This document shows positions 1 to 8,471 of a stretch of DNA of 64,000 nt, piece by piece (position 1 is the stretch's first letter; every line of letters begins with the position of its first letter). Under the pieces are notes generated by a model. The model had not been told where the DNA came from and searched no databases. It was given only the letters and a program-made list of their open reading frames with translations. A program made the translations under genes and the position numbers. Source of the stretch: Methanobacteriota archaeon (GTDB lineage Archaea; Methanobacteriota; Methanobacteria; Methanobacteriales; Methanobacteriaceae); the NCBI GenBank assembly GCA_023440975.1, contig JAEZRD010000067.1, forward strand, positions 1 to 64,000, given 5' to 3'.

Positions 1-159
1 TTTTAGAAGTATATAAAATTTTGTATCACTCATAATTATTTATATTAATCGAAAATTTGGGCTTAAAAAAAAATTAGTTAAATTTGTTAAAAATCTAAAA
101 ATAATGGTTTAATTAAAAATTAAAAAAGAATATTTAAAAAAGAAGTATTGAAGAAAGAA

Positions 160-342
160 TTAAGATTCGTCTTTATAATCATTATTATAAAAACCATAGA
201 AATTACTACAATAATCACACATGGGGAATTTTCCATAATGGTAATGACTATTGTCATTTGCATTAATATTGAATTTTTTTCCACAAGTGTAACATTCTTC
301 TATTTTTTCTGGTTTTTTTGATTCTTTTTCTTCTTCAGACAT
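160..342 (-). CDS. small zinc-ribbon-like protein, function unknown
   Basis: About 60 residues with two CxxC pairs (CYTCGKKF near the middle and MCDYCSNF further on), the spacing expected of a small zinc ribbon. The N-terminus is rich in Glu and Lys and the C-terminus in Tyr, Asn and Asp. The frame can be read from a GTG at 351, but that GTG lies in AAGTGAAC, which looks like the ribosome-binding site for the ATG at 342, so I start there. It stands alone between AT-rich gaps and I see no operon partner. I do not recognise a named family; zinc binding is inferred only from the cysteine spacing. Confidence 0.6.
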   Translation of the reverse strand: MSEEEKESKKPEKIEECYTCGKKFNINANDNSHYHYGKFPMCDYCSNFYGFYNNDYKDES

Positions 343-452
343 ACGGTTCACTTAAAAATTTTTGGTGATAAAATTAATTGATTTTATTTAATTATTTATT
401 CCCATTTTTTTAAAATTAAAAAGAAATGGAAAAATTAAAAAAATTAATTTTT

Positions 453-2111
453 TTAACTTATATCATATTTTTGTAAAAGTAAAAGTTCTTCAGTTGAAAG
501 TTTCTTACCATGTTTGAACTTTTCGAATATTACTTCTGCTTTTTCTTTTTCTTCTTTATTCTTCTTGTTAGAAGATGATCCTTGTTTAGAAGATTTTTGT
601 CTTCTAGGTTTACTGTTACGGCCTAGTTTTTTGTTGATAACATGAATTTCACTTAAAACCATTTTAAATTCTTCATGTTTTGCAGATGCATTTTTTCTAG
701 CTTGGATAAAGTTTTTATGAGCTTCATCAGCAGCAGTTCTGATTTCATCAGTTTTTCTAAAGTAGTTAAGCATGTTTTCATGTGCTTCTTGAGCAGCGGT
801 AGAGTGTTCAACTACTAATGCATGATATTTTTCAGACTCTTTTTTAAGTTCTTGAGCTTCATCTTTAACTTTGTCATCTTCTTTGATTTCAGTTAATTGT
901 TTTCTGAGATCGTTAGCATTTTTAACAAGCTGATTTTCTTTTTTAATATCGAGTACTCTTGTTTCAATGATTTTATCAATTTTTTTGATCTCATTTTCGA
1001 GTTTAACTTTATCTCTTTTACCAGATGACCATTCAAGATTTTTAATTTGGGAGTTTACTTCATTACGTTTCTTTTTGTTTTCTTCAACTTCTTTGTTGAT
1101 TTCATTACGTTGATCTCTGTATTCAATAGCTTTTTGGAGGTTTTCTTTTAATGAAGCATTTAATTCATCCCGTATTTTACGTTGTTCTTTTGCTTCTTTA
1201 TTGAATGCTTCTCTTTCATCAGCTATTTTAGAAATAAGCTCTTCTTTTTCTTCTTTTTGTTGTCTAACTCCTTCCATTGTGTCAGCTAATACGAAATTAG
1301 TAGGTTCTGGAAGTTTGGATTTTTTAGATTTTTTGGATTTTTTAGAGGTATCTTTTTCTGCTTTATCTGTTTTTTCTTCAACTTCTTCAGTTTCAACAGC
1401 TTCTTCAGCATCTTCTGTTTCAGATGTTTTTTCTTCAACTTCTTCAGTTTCAACAGCTTCTTCAGCATCTTCTGTTTCAGAAGTTAAATCTTTTATAACA
1501 TCCAATAAATCATTTAAATCATTATTTTCTACAACTACATCAGCTACTTCTTTTACTTTAGGTTTTGCATTAAATGCAATTCCATATCCAGCACCTTCAA
1601 TCATAGAAATATCATTAGCACCATCGCCAACAGCTACACAATTTTCTAAATCATAATCTTTATCTTTTAATAAATCAGATAAAACATCAAGTTTAGAACC
1701 GGATACTAAAGGTCCAGTAACTTCTCCAGTTAATTTTCCATCTTTTTCTGTTAAGGAATTAGTGAATAAATAATCTATGTTAAGTTTATCTTTAATAGGA
1801 TTAGCGATAATATCAAAACTACCACTAATAATTGCTATTTCATTACCATTATCTTTTAATGCTTTAATTGTTTCTTCAGCCCCATTATTAAGTGGTAACT
1901 CTTCAGCAAGTTTTTTAATATCTTCTACTGAAACTCCTTCAAGAAGTTTAACTCTTTCGTTTATAGATGTTTCGAAGTCTATATCACCGTTCATTGCTTG
2001 TTCAGTGATTTCTGCAATTTTGTCTTCAACATTTGCTAATTTTCCTATTTCATCTATTCCTTCACCATTAATTATAACATCATCTAAATCAAATACTACA
2101 AGTTTAATCAA
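453..2111 (-). CDS. serB: SerB-like HAD phosphatase with long C-terminal coiled-coil extension
   Basis: Residues 1-200 are a haloacid dehalogenase phosphatase of the phosphoserine phosphatase type: the nucleophile motif is FDLDDV, motif II is IISGS, and the metal-binding loop is VGDGANDISMI. The expected role is the last step of serine biosynthesis. About 350 further residues are highly charged and heptad-rich (coiled coil), linked by an acidic stretch that contains a 19-residue tandem repeat. Fusions of this kind occur in Methanobacteriales, and the tail's role is unknown. GGTGAT at 2122-2117 sits four bases before a TTG at 2111, giving an N-terminus MIKLVVFDLDD; the longer TTG frame at 2123 overlaps the binding site. 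The gene directly follows tbp and is probably co-transcribed with it. Confidence 0.8.
   Translation of the reverse strand: MIKLVVFDLDDVIINGEGIDEIGKLANVEDKIAEITEQAMNGDIDFETSINERVKLLEGVSVEDIKKLAEELPLNNGAEETIKALKDNGNEIAIISGSFDIIANPIKDKLNIDYLFTNSLTEKDGKLTGEVTGPLVSGSKLDVLSDLLKDKDYDLENCVAVGDGANDISMIEGAGYGIAFNAKPKVKEVADVVVENNDLNDLLDVIKDLTSETEDAEEAVETEEVEEKTSETEDAEEAVETEEVEEKTDKAEKDTSKKSKKSKKSKLPEPTNFVLADTMEGVRQQKEEKEELISKIADEREAFNKEAKEQRKIRDELNASLKENLQKAIEYRDQRNEINKEVEENKKKRNEVNSQIKNLEWSSGKRDKVKLENEIKKIDKIIETRVLDIKKENQLVKNANDLRKQLTEIKEDDKVKDEAQELKKESEKYHALVVEHSTAAQEAHENMLNYFRKTDEIRTAADEAHKNFIQARKNASAKHEEFKMVLSEIHVINKKLGRNSKPRRQKSSKQGSSSNKKNKEEKEKAEVIFEKFKHGKKLSTEELLLLQKYDIS
1367..1481 (-). repeat. 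57-bp tandem duplication inside the serB-like gene
   Basis: Two adjacent copies of a 57-bp unit (51 bp identical at 1374-1424 and 1431-1481) encode two copies of a 19-residue acidic linker beginning SETEDAEEAVETEE. The unit length is a multiple of three, so the reading frame is kept. It lies between the phosphatase domain and the coiled coil, where length changes should be tolerated. Confidence 0.85.
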
Positions 2112-2123
2112 ACATATCACCAA

Positions 2124-2669
2124 TTAAATTAAATCTAACTCTTTGAGTCTGTCATAAGCTCTTTCTACTCCGAGCTTAGCATCTCCTCGAGTTTTAGCTC
2201 CGGTACATACTACTTTACCAGAACCAAATAATAATAAAACAACCTTAGGGTCGGTTAACCTATATACTAAACCTGGGAATTGCTCAGGTTCATATTCTGT
2301 GTTTTCTAATTCTAAAGCCACAGCTTCTAAATTTAGTGTGGATTGTAAGTTTGCAGAAGCTACGATATTTTGTATTTTTATCTCAAATTCTTCGGGAATT
2401 TCTGTATCAATAGTTCGCATTAAATCCACAGTTTTTCTAATAGCTAACTTTGAGTCATCTATAGATTTAGCACCGGTACATACTAACTTACCAGAACTGA
2501 AAATCAAAGCAGCGGTTTTTGGGTCTTTAAGTTTGAAAACTAAGCCCGGAAATTGTTCACGATTAAAAGTAACTCCTTCTAATGCCTTAGAAATTTCGGT
2601 AAGAACAATATCTTTACCAATACTTGCAGAAGACACAATGTTCTCTATTTTTATATCAACATCGGTCAA
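2124..2669 (-). CDS. tbp: TATA-box-binding protein (TBP)
   Basis: 181 residues made of two direct repeats of about 90, each with the TBP signature: EQFPGLVFKLKDPKTAALIF then GKLVCTGAKS in the first, and EQFPGLVYRLTDPKVVLLLF then GKVVCTGAKT in the second. This is the saddle-shaped archaeal general transcription factor that binds TATA boxes and recruits TFB and RNA polymerase. Length and repeat structure are normal. An AGGT-type ribosome-binding site precedes the ATG. The serB-like gene follows immediately, and the promoter lies in the 216-bp divergent gap shared with the CYTH gene. Confidence 0.97.
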   Translation of the reverse strand: MTDVDIKIENIVSSASIGKDIVLTEISKALEGVTFNREQFPGLVFKLKDPKTAALIFSSGKLVCTGAKSIDDSKLAIRKTVDLMRTIDTEIPEEFEIKIQNIVASANLQSTLNLEAVALELENTEYEPEQFPGLVYRLTDPKVVLLLFGSGKVVCTGAKTRGDAKLGVERAYDRLKELDLI

Positions 2670-2885
2670 ATCTTATACCTCCAATAATACTATAAAAAAA
2701 GTAAGTAAAATTTTAAAAATAAATTTTTATGTAAAACTTTTACTAGTTAAATATTGTATTTATAAAGTATATAAAGGTATTTATAAAAAATCAAAATAAA
2801 TTATATGGAAAAATTTAATGTATTAAGAATACTATTATAAACTATAAAATGTTTAAAAGAAAGTTAAAAAATATGAGGGATTTAT

Positions 2886-3431
2886 TTGATAGAAGTGGAA
2901 GCTAAAGCTAAAATTAACAATTTTGAAGAAATTAAAATAAAATTAAATAAATTAAATGCAAAAAAAATTAAAACCGAATTTCAAGAGGATATTTATTTTA
3001 ATAGCCCTATAGTAAACTTTGCAAAAACTGATGAAGCTCTTAGAATTAGAAAAACTAATACTGAAGGAAATGAAGAACTTTTTATAACTTATAAAGGCCC
3101 TAAAATAGATAAAAAAAGTAAGACACGTGAAGAGGTTGAAATGGGAATTGAAGATGAAAACAAATGTATAAAGATATTTGAAAATTTAGGGTTTGAAAAA
3201 GTTAGAACCGTGAAAAAAAATAGAGAATATTATGATTTACATGAGTATACCGTGAGTTTAGATGATGTTGAAGGTTTAGATCCTTATATGGAAATAGAAA
3301 CAATGCTTCAAGATGGAACAGAACATAATGAAGCACAAAAAGGATTATTTAATATTTTTAAAGAATTAGGAATAACTGATGGTTTTGAAAGAACATCATA
3401 TTTAGAGTTATTGGAGAATAAAGAAAAATAA
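2886..3431 (+). CDS. CYTH-domain protein (CyaB / thiamine-triphosphatase superfamily)
   Basis: 181 residues that begin with the hallmark ExExK motif (IEVEAKAKI). Further alternating charged strands that line the CYTH tunnel follow: FITYKGPK, REEVEMGI and YMEIETM. Family members act on triphosphates (tripolyphosphate, thiamine triphosphate or ATP) with divalent metals. Archaeal members are often annotated as class IV adenylate cyclase, but cyclase activity cannot be read from sequence, and polyphosphatase is at least as likely. The start is TTG at 2886, preceded by GAGGGA. It is transcribed away from tbp. Confidence 0.85.
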   Translation: MIEVEAKAKINNFEEIKIKLNKLNAKKIKTEFQEDIYFNSPIVNFAKTDEALRIRKTNTEGNEELFITYKGPKIDKKSKTREEVEMGIEDENKCIKIFENLGFEKVRTVKKNREYYDLHEYTVSLDDVEGLDPYMEIETMLQDGTEHNEAQKGLFNIFKELGITDGFERTSYLELLENKEK

Positions 3432-3595
3432 ATTTAAGTTAAAAAATTATTAAAAATTTTAAAAAAAAACACTAAAAATTTTAAATTTACTAAAAAGTTT
3501 TTTATAAATAAAAAACAAAAAAAAGAAACTAATAGAATATAATAATATATTATTCCTAAAAAAAAAAATTAAAATTAATTATGAAGTGAAAAATA

Positions 3596-4771
3596 ATGCA
3601 ATATTATACTAGCCCCTTTAATAAAGAGGTAGAATTAAAATTTCCGGAAAAAATCACTATTTATGATACTACATTAAGGGATGGAGAACAAACCCCTGGT
3701 GTTTGCTTAGATAAAGATGAAAAATTAGAAATCGCAAAAAAGTTAGATGAATTTAGAATTCATCAAATTGAAGTAGGTTTTCCAATTGTTTCAAAACATG
3801 AAAAAGAAAGTGTAACTAATATCGCACATGAAGGATTAAATGCAGATATAATTTGTTTAAGCAGAACCAAAAAAGAAGATATTGATGCAGCATTAGATTG
3901 CGATGTAGATGGAGTTATAACATTTATAGGTGCCTCTGATCTTCATTTAGAACATAAAATGCACATAAGTAGACAAGAAGCACTTAACACTTGTATGAAT
4001 TCTATAGAATATGCTAAAGATCATGGATTATACGTGGCATTTTCAGCTGAAGATGCTACAAGAACAGATTTAGATTTCTTAAAAAGAGTATATAAAAAAG
4101 CAGAAGGATATGGAGCAGATAGAGTACATATAGCTGATACAACAGGAGCTATAACTCCACAAGGTATGACATTTTTAGTTAAAGAACTAAAAAAAGAGGT
4201 TAAAACAGATATAGCATTACATTGTCATAATGACTTTGGTTTAGCAGTTAGTAACTCAATTGCAGGGTTATTAGCTGGAGCTAATTACGTTTCAACTACA
4301 GTTAATGGTATTGGTGAAAGAGCAGGAAATGCATCTCTTGAAGAACTTGTAATGGCTTTAAAATTATTATATGGTAAAGATTTAGGGTTTAAAATCAAAA
4401 TTATTAAAGAATTATCTGAACTTGTTTCTAATGCTACTGGATTAGATGTTCCTTACAACAAGCCAGTTGTAGGAAAAAATATATTTAGACATGAATCTGG
4501 TATACATGTTGATGCAGTAATTGAAGAACCATTAACTTATGAACCTTACTTACCAGAATTAGTAGGTCAAAAAAGACAATTAGTTTTAGGAAAACATTCT
4601 GGTTGTAGAGCAGTCAAAGCAAAACTTGATGATTGTGGATATAGTGTAACTAAAGACCAATTATGCAAAATTGTTAAAAAAGTTAAAGAAAAAAGAGAAG
4701 AAGGTCAATATATTAATGATGATGTGTTTAAAGACATTATAAGAGATATTGATAAACCTTTTGAACTTTAA
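3596..4771 (+). CDS. aksA: homocitrate synthase family protein, probably AksA
   Basis: 391 residues of the acyl-transferring DRE-TIM metallolyase family: TTLRDGEQTPG at the N-terminus, the metal-ligand motif ALHCHNDFGLA, and the NGIGERAGNASLEE and HESGIHVDA motifs. It lacks the roughly 110-residue C-terminal leucine-binding dimer domain of LeuA and CimA. This length and architecture fit AksA, which condenses 2-oxoglutarate (and the longer oxo-acids) with acetyl-CoA to make the 7-carbon chain of coenzyme B. The gene next door encodes a homoaconitase-type subunit, which agrees. It leads a tightly spaced plus-strand run (gaps of 48, 43 and 36 bp). The substrate is inferred from architecture and context. 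Confidence 0.88.
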   Translation: MQYYTSPFNKEVELKFPEKITIYDTTLRDGEQTPGVCLDKDEKLEIAKKLDEFRIHQIEVGFPIVSKHEKESVTNIAHEGLNADIICLSRTKKEDIDAALDCDVDGVITFIGASDLHLEHKMHISRQEALNTCMNSIEYAKDHGLYVAFSAEDATRTDLDFLKRVYKKAEGYGADRVHIADTTGAITPQGMTFLVKELKKEVKTDIALHCHNDFGLAVSNSIAGLLAGANYVSTTVNGIGERAGNASLEELVMALKLLYGKDLGFKIKIIKELSELVSNATGLDVPYNKPVVGKNIFRHESGIHVDAVIEEPLTYEPYLPELVGQKRQLVLGKHSGCRAVKAKLDDCGYSVTKDQLCKIVKKVKEKREEGQYINDDVFKDIIRDIDKPFEL

Positions 4772-4819
4772 ACTTTTAAATTACTATTTTTTAATTTAAT
4801 ACTTTAATTAGGGTTTAAA

Positions 4820-6076
4820 ATGAATATAACCGAGAAAATATTATCTAAAAAAGCAGGAAAAGAAGTTAATCCTGGAGAAATAATAGAAGTAGATGTTGAT
4901 TTAGCTATGTCCCATGATGGAACATCACCACCAGCGATTAAAACATTTGAAAAAGTAGCAGATAAAGTTTGGGACCCTGAAAAAATTGCTATAGTATTTG
5001 ATCATGTTATACCTGCTAATATTATAGGGTCTGCTGAATTTCAAAAAGTTGCGAGAGATTTTGTTAAAAAACAAAATATTACTCATCATTATACTCATGG
5101 TGAAGGAATTTGCCACCAAGTTTTACCAGAAATGGGATTAATAGAACCTGGAAAATTAATAGTTGGAGCAGACTCACATACTTGTACTTATGGGGCATTT
5201 GGAGCATTTTCAACTGGTATGGGTTCTACTGATATAGCTATGGTGTATGCAACTGGACAAACATGGTTAATGGTTCCTGAAGCATTGAAAATTGAAGTTG
5301 AAGGTAATTTACCTTCTGGAATAACTTCAAAAGATCTTATTTTAAAAATTATTGGTGAAATAGGAATTGGTGGAGGAACTTATAAAACTGCAGAATTCTG
5401 TGGTGAAACAATAAACAATTTTGATGTGGCTAGTAGAATGACCATGTGTAATATGGCTGTTGAAATGGGTGCTAAAAATGGAATAATGGAACCTAATGAA
5501 GCTACTTTAAATTATGTTATGGAAAAAACAGGAAAAACCAAAAATCAGCTAAATATTCTAAAATCTGATAAAGATGCTATTTATGAAAAAGAATATTTAT
5601 TTAATGTAGATGATTTAGAAGCCCAAATAGCTTGTCCTAATGATGTGGATAATGTTAAAAACTTATCTAAAGTTGAAGGAACACATATTGATCAAGGTTT
5701 TATTGGTTCCTGTACTAATGGCCGATTATCAGATTTAGAAGCGGCAGCTAAAATTTTAGAGGGAGAAAAAGTTTTAGATGATGTTAGATTAATTATTATA
5801 CCTGCTTCTAAGGATATTTATCAAAAAGCTATGGATAAAGGTCTTTTAAAAATATTTTTAGATGCTGGTGCTATAGTTTGTAATCCTGGATGCGGACCTT
5901 GTTTAGGTGGACACATGGGCGTTTTATCTGAAGGAGAAGTAAGTATTTCATCAACTAATAGAAATTTCAAAGGTAGAATGGGGGATCCTAAATCCTCAGT
6001 TTATTTAGCTAATCCTGCTGTTGTAGCAGCATCCGCAATAAAAGGATTTATTGAAAATCCTGAAAATATTAAATAA
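4820..6076 (+). CDS. hacA: homoaconitase / isopropylmalate dehydratase large subunit
   Basis: 418 residues of the LeuC/HacA-type aconitase family. The three [4Fe-4S] ligands are visible as GSCTNG and in CNPGCGPC, and DSHTCTYGAFGAFSTGMGSTD is the strongly conserved active-site block. It hydrates and isomerises either homocitrate-series acids (coenzyme B pathway) or isopropylmalate (leucine pathway). Methanogens carry both paralogs, which are hard to tell apart without an alignment. Position straight after aksA favours the homoaconitase role. The small (swivel) subunit is not in this window. Confidence 0.88.
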   Translation: MNITEKILSKKAGKEVNPGEIIEVDVDLAMSHDGTSPPAIKTFEKVADKVWDPEKIAIVFDHVIPANIIGSAEFQKVARDFVKKQNITHHYTHGEGICHQVLPEMGLIEPGKLIVGADSHTCTYGAFGAFSTGMGSTDIAMVYATGQTWLMVPEALKIEVEGNLPSGITSKDLILKIIGEIGIGGGTYKTAEFCGETINNFDVASRMTMCNMAVEMGAKNGIMEPNEATLNYVMEKTGKTKNQLNILKSDKDAIYEKEYLFNVDDLEAQIACPNDVDNVKNLSKVEGTHIDQGFIGSCTNGRLSDLEAAAKILEGEKVLDDVRLIIIPASKDIYQKAMDKGLLKIFLDAGAIVCNPGCGPCLGGHMGVLSEGEVSISSTNRNFKGRMGDPKSSVYLANPAVVAASAIKGFIENPENIK

Positions 6077-6128
6077 ATATAATAAAAATTTTTTTTTTTA
6101 CCTATAAAAAAAGATAAATGTGAAAACA

Positions 6129-6704
6129 ATGAATGAAAAGAGTAATAATATCAATCAAAGATTGATTGAAAAAATAAATAATGTTGAAAAAGAATACGGT
6201 AAAAATTTTTCAAACACCCAAAAAATTCTTTTAACAACAGACGGGTCAATTACTGCTATTTTAGATGTTTTAAATGGTAAAATTGATTTAAAAACACTTG
6301 AACAACATTTTAAAAAGGCTACTCCAGAAATTGCTGAATTATTAGAAATAGATGATGGGGACGATGTAAATTATAGGGAAGTATTAATGTATAAAAATGA
6401 TAAACCCTTGATTAGTGCTCTTTCATATATTCCTTTAAAAAGGTTACATGAAGATTTTAAATGTGATTTAATTGCTGCAGATATTCCAATTGGTAGAATT
6501 CTTAGAAAATATAATATGGAGTCTAGACGAGAAATAAAGACTATACAAGTTGAAAAACCTGATGAAAAATTAAAGGATATTTATAAAACTGATGAAGATA
6601 TATTAACACGTACTTATACTATTATTCATGATGATGAAATTTTAATTTGGATTAAAGAGTTTTTCCCAATTAGTTACTTTACTGAAAAAGATAGTATAAA
6701 TTAA
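6129..6704 (+). CDS. chorismate pyruvate-lyase-like protein (DUF98 family)
   Basis: About 190 residues. The central part (LTTDGSITAILDVLNGKI, a VNYREVLMY strand, IPIGRILRKYNMESRREI) and the C-terminal ILTRTYTIIHDDEILIWIKEFFP match the archaeal DUF98 chorismate lyase family. One methanogen member was shown to make 4-hydroxybenzoate, the precursor of the tetrahydromethanopterin aryl group, and that is the expected role here. The open frame also starts at GTG 6120, but that GTG belongs to a TGTGAA ribosome-binding site for the ATG at 6129. It sits between hacA and fen in the same run. Confidence 0.72.
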   Translation: MNEKSNNINQRLIEKINNVEKEYGKNFSNTQKILLTTDGSITAILDVLNGKIDLKTLEQHFKKATPEIAELLEIDDGDDVNYREVLMYKNDKPLISALSYIPLKRLHEDFKCDLIAADIPIGRILRKYNMESRREIKTIQVEKPDEKLKDIYKTDEDILTRTYTIIHDDEILIWIKEFFPISYFTEKDSIN

Positions 6705-6740
6705 TTAAAAATATTTATAAAATTAATATGTGGGATTAAA

Positions 6741-7724
6741 ATGGGTGTTAAATTTACGGATATTGTAGAAGCTGAAAAAATAGGATTTAAAGATTTAGAA
6801 GGTCGAAGTGTTGCTATTGATGCATATAATACACTTTATCAATTTTTATCAGGTATACGTCAAAGAGATGGAACACCCCTTATGGATCAAAATGGGAATG
6901 TTACTTCACATTTAAGTGGAATATTATATAGAACTTCTTCTATTGTTGAAAAGGGTATTAAACCAATTTATGTTTTTGATGGTAAACATTCTGATTTTAA
7001 AACTGCAACTGTTGAGAAAAGAAAGGAAATTAGAGAAGAATCTGAAAAGGAATGGAAAAAAGCATTAGATGAAGGTGATGAAGAAAAAGCTCGTAAATTT
7101 GCTATGCGTTCTTCAAAGTTATCTTCATATATAATTGATTCTTCTAAAGAATTACTGGATTTATTAGGGATTCCTTATGTGCAAGCTAAGGGTGAAGGTG
7201 AAGCACAAGCTTCCCATATGGTTAAAAATGGGGATGCATGGGCAGTTGCATCCCAGGATTATGATTGTTTATTATTTGGAGCTTCAAAAACTGTTCGTAA
7301 TATGACTCTTAGTGGAGGATTATCTAATTTAGAATACCTGGACCTTGAAAAAGTCCTTTTAAACTTAGATATGAGTAGGGAGCAATTGATTGATGTTGCA
7401 CTTTTAGTAGGTACTGATTTTAATGAAGGAGTTAAAGGAGTAGGTGCTAAAACTGGAATTAAATTAATTAAAAAGAATAGTTTAGAAGAAGTTTTAAAAC
7501 AAAAAGATGTGGAATTAGAAGTTGAACCGGATGTTCTTAGAAATATATTTTTAAACCCTAGAGTCAATACAGATTATAAGATTAAATGGAAAAATGTTAA
7601 TTTTGATAAGTTAATCGAATTTATGTGTGAAGAACATGGTTTTTCTGAAAATCGTGTAATTAGTTCTACTGATAAAATGAAAAAATTAAATTCTACTCAA
7701 AAAAGTTTAGAAGACTGGTTTTAG
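6741..7724 (+). CDS. fen: flap endonuclease FEN-1
   Basis: 327 residues with the FEN-1/XPG N and I domains: MGVKFTDI at the start, SVAIDAYNTLYQFL, YVFDGKHSD, the metal-binding block KGEGEAQASHMVKNG, SQDYDCLLFGA, and VGTDFNEGVKGVGAKTGIKLI (helix-hairpin-helix). The C-terminus ends in QKSLEDWF, a PCNA-interacting PIP box. It removes 5' flaps during Okazaki-fragment maturation and repair. It is the last gene of the aksA-hacA-DUF98-fen run. Only three bases separate its stop from the stop of the convergent gene. Confidence 0.97.
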   Translation: MGVKFTDIVEAEKIGFKDLEGRSVAIDAYNTLYQFLSGIRQRDGTPLMDQNGNVTSHLSGILYRTSSIVEKGIKPIYVFDGKHSDFKTATVEKRKEIREESEKEWKKALDEGDEEKARKFAMRSSKLSSYIIDSSKELLDLLGIPYVQAKGEGEAQASHMVKNGDAWAVASQDYDCLLFGASKTVRNMTLSGGLSNLEYLDLEKVLLNLDMSREQLIDVALLVGTDFNEGVKGVGAKTGIKLIKKNSLEEVLKQKDVELEVEPDVLRNIFLNPRVNTDYKIKWKNVNFDKLIEFMCEEHGFSENRVISSTDKMKKLNSTQKSLEDWF

Positions 7725-7727
7725 ATT

Positions 7728-8387
7728 TTAATATGGGGAAAATGATGCTCCGAACATTTCTTTCACATATTTAATGGCTAAATCTACTTGTTTAGGATAC
7801 TTAATTGTAATATCTTTTTCATATTCCTGACGAGTATTAGATTTAGTTACTAAATATAAAAGATCCATTGCTCTGTTGATGGATTTTTCTTTATTGAAAT
7901 TATATTCTTCTTCTACTTTTTTTATGTCAAATGTTTTACTATTAAAAGATGGTATTTCAATAGTTTTACATACTGTTTCTTTTTCAAAATATTGAAATCT
8001 AATTAATGGTGAAACTGAACTTACTAATATATAATCTTCACAATCTATTAGAGGCGGAACGCCTTGTACTTCAAATCTTGAATCATCTACTAATCGATGA
8101 AAGTGTGATATATTATAACAGTGAAGTTCTGTGTAGAAATCTGGATTATATTTTTTGATTAAATTAATTATTTTTTTACCTTGATTAGATTCATAAAATT
8201 CTTTATCAATTGTAGATATATAAGGAGAATTATTTAAATTATATATGTATATTTGTCCAGGCCCAAAATCTGTTTTTTTAAGTAATTTTACAAGATTTAT
8301 TGTAGTTTGACCTTCATTTCCATGTATTCCTCCAATTATGAGTTTTACAGGACCTTCTCCATTGTTAATATGACGGTAATATGACAT
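7728..8387 (-). CDS. zinc carboxypeptidase-like protein (DUF2119-type)
   Basis: 219 residues. GGIHGNEGQTT near the N-terminus resembles the HxxE zinc site of M14 carboxypeptidase / succinylglutamate desuccinylase folds, and YTELHCYN supplies a plausible third ligand. Otherwise it looks like the methanogen-restricted DUF2119 family, as far as I can recall it. No function is known to me. It is convergent with fen and lies downstream of the terminator that follows the homocysteine hydrolase gene, so it is probably transcribed on its own. Confidence 0.6.
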   Translation of the reverse strand: MSYYRHINNGEGPVKLIIGGIHGNEGQTTINLVKLLKKTDFGPGQIYIYNLNNSPYISTIDKEFYESNQGKKIINLIKKYNPDFYTELHCYNISHFHRLVDDSRFEVQGVPPLIDCEDYILVSSVSPLIRFQYFEKETVCKTIEIPSFNSKTFDIKKVEEEYNFNKEKSINRAMDLLYLVTKSNTRQEYEKDITIKYPKQVDLAIKYVKEMFGASFSPY

Positions 8388-8439
8388 TTTAATCTATATT
8401 GATAAATTTTTTTTAAAAAAAGTTTAAATAAAAAAAATA

Positions 8440-8459
8440 AAAAGGATTTTTATCCTTTT
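8440..8459 (-). terminator. stem-loop terminator after the homocysteine hydrolase gene
   Basis: Perfect 8-bp inverted repeat AAAAGGAT / ATCCTTTT with a 4-base loop. On the minus strand a T-rich tract follows. It lies directly after the stop of the gene ending at 8472 and before the next minus-strand gene. Confidence 0.65.
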
Positions 8460-8471
8460 CTTTTATTCTTT

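Noticed and set aside
1286..1468. Lys/Leu-rich frame within the serB-like gene
   Set aside because: It is an off-frame reading of the repeated acidic linker; the phosphatase frame runs through it without a break.
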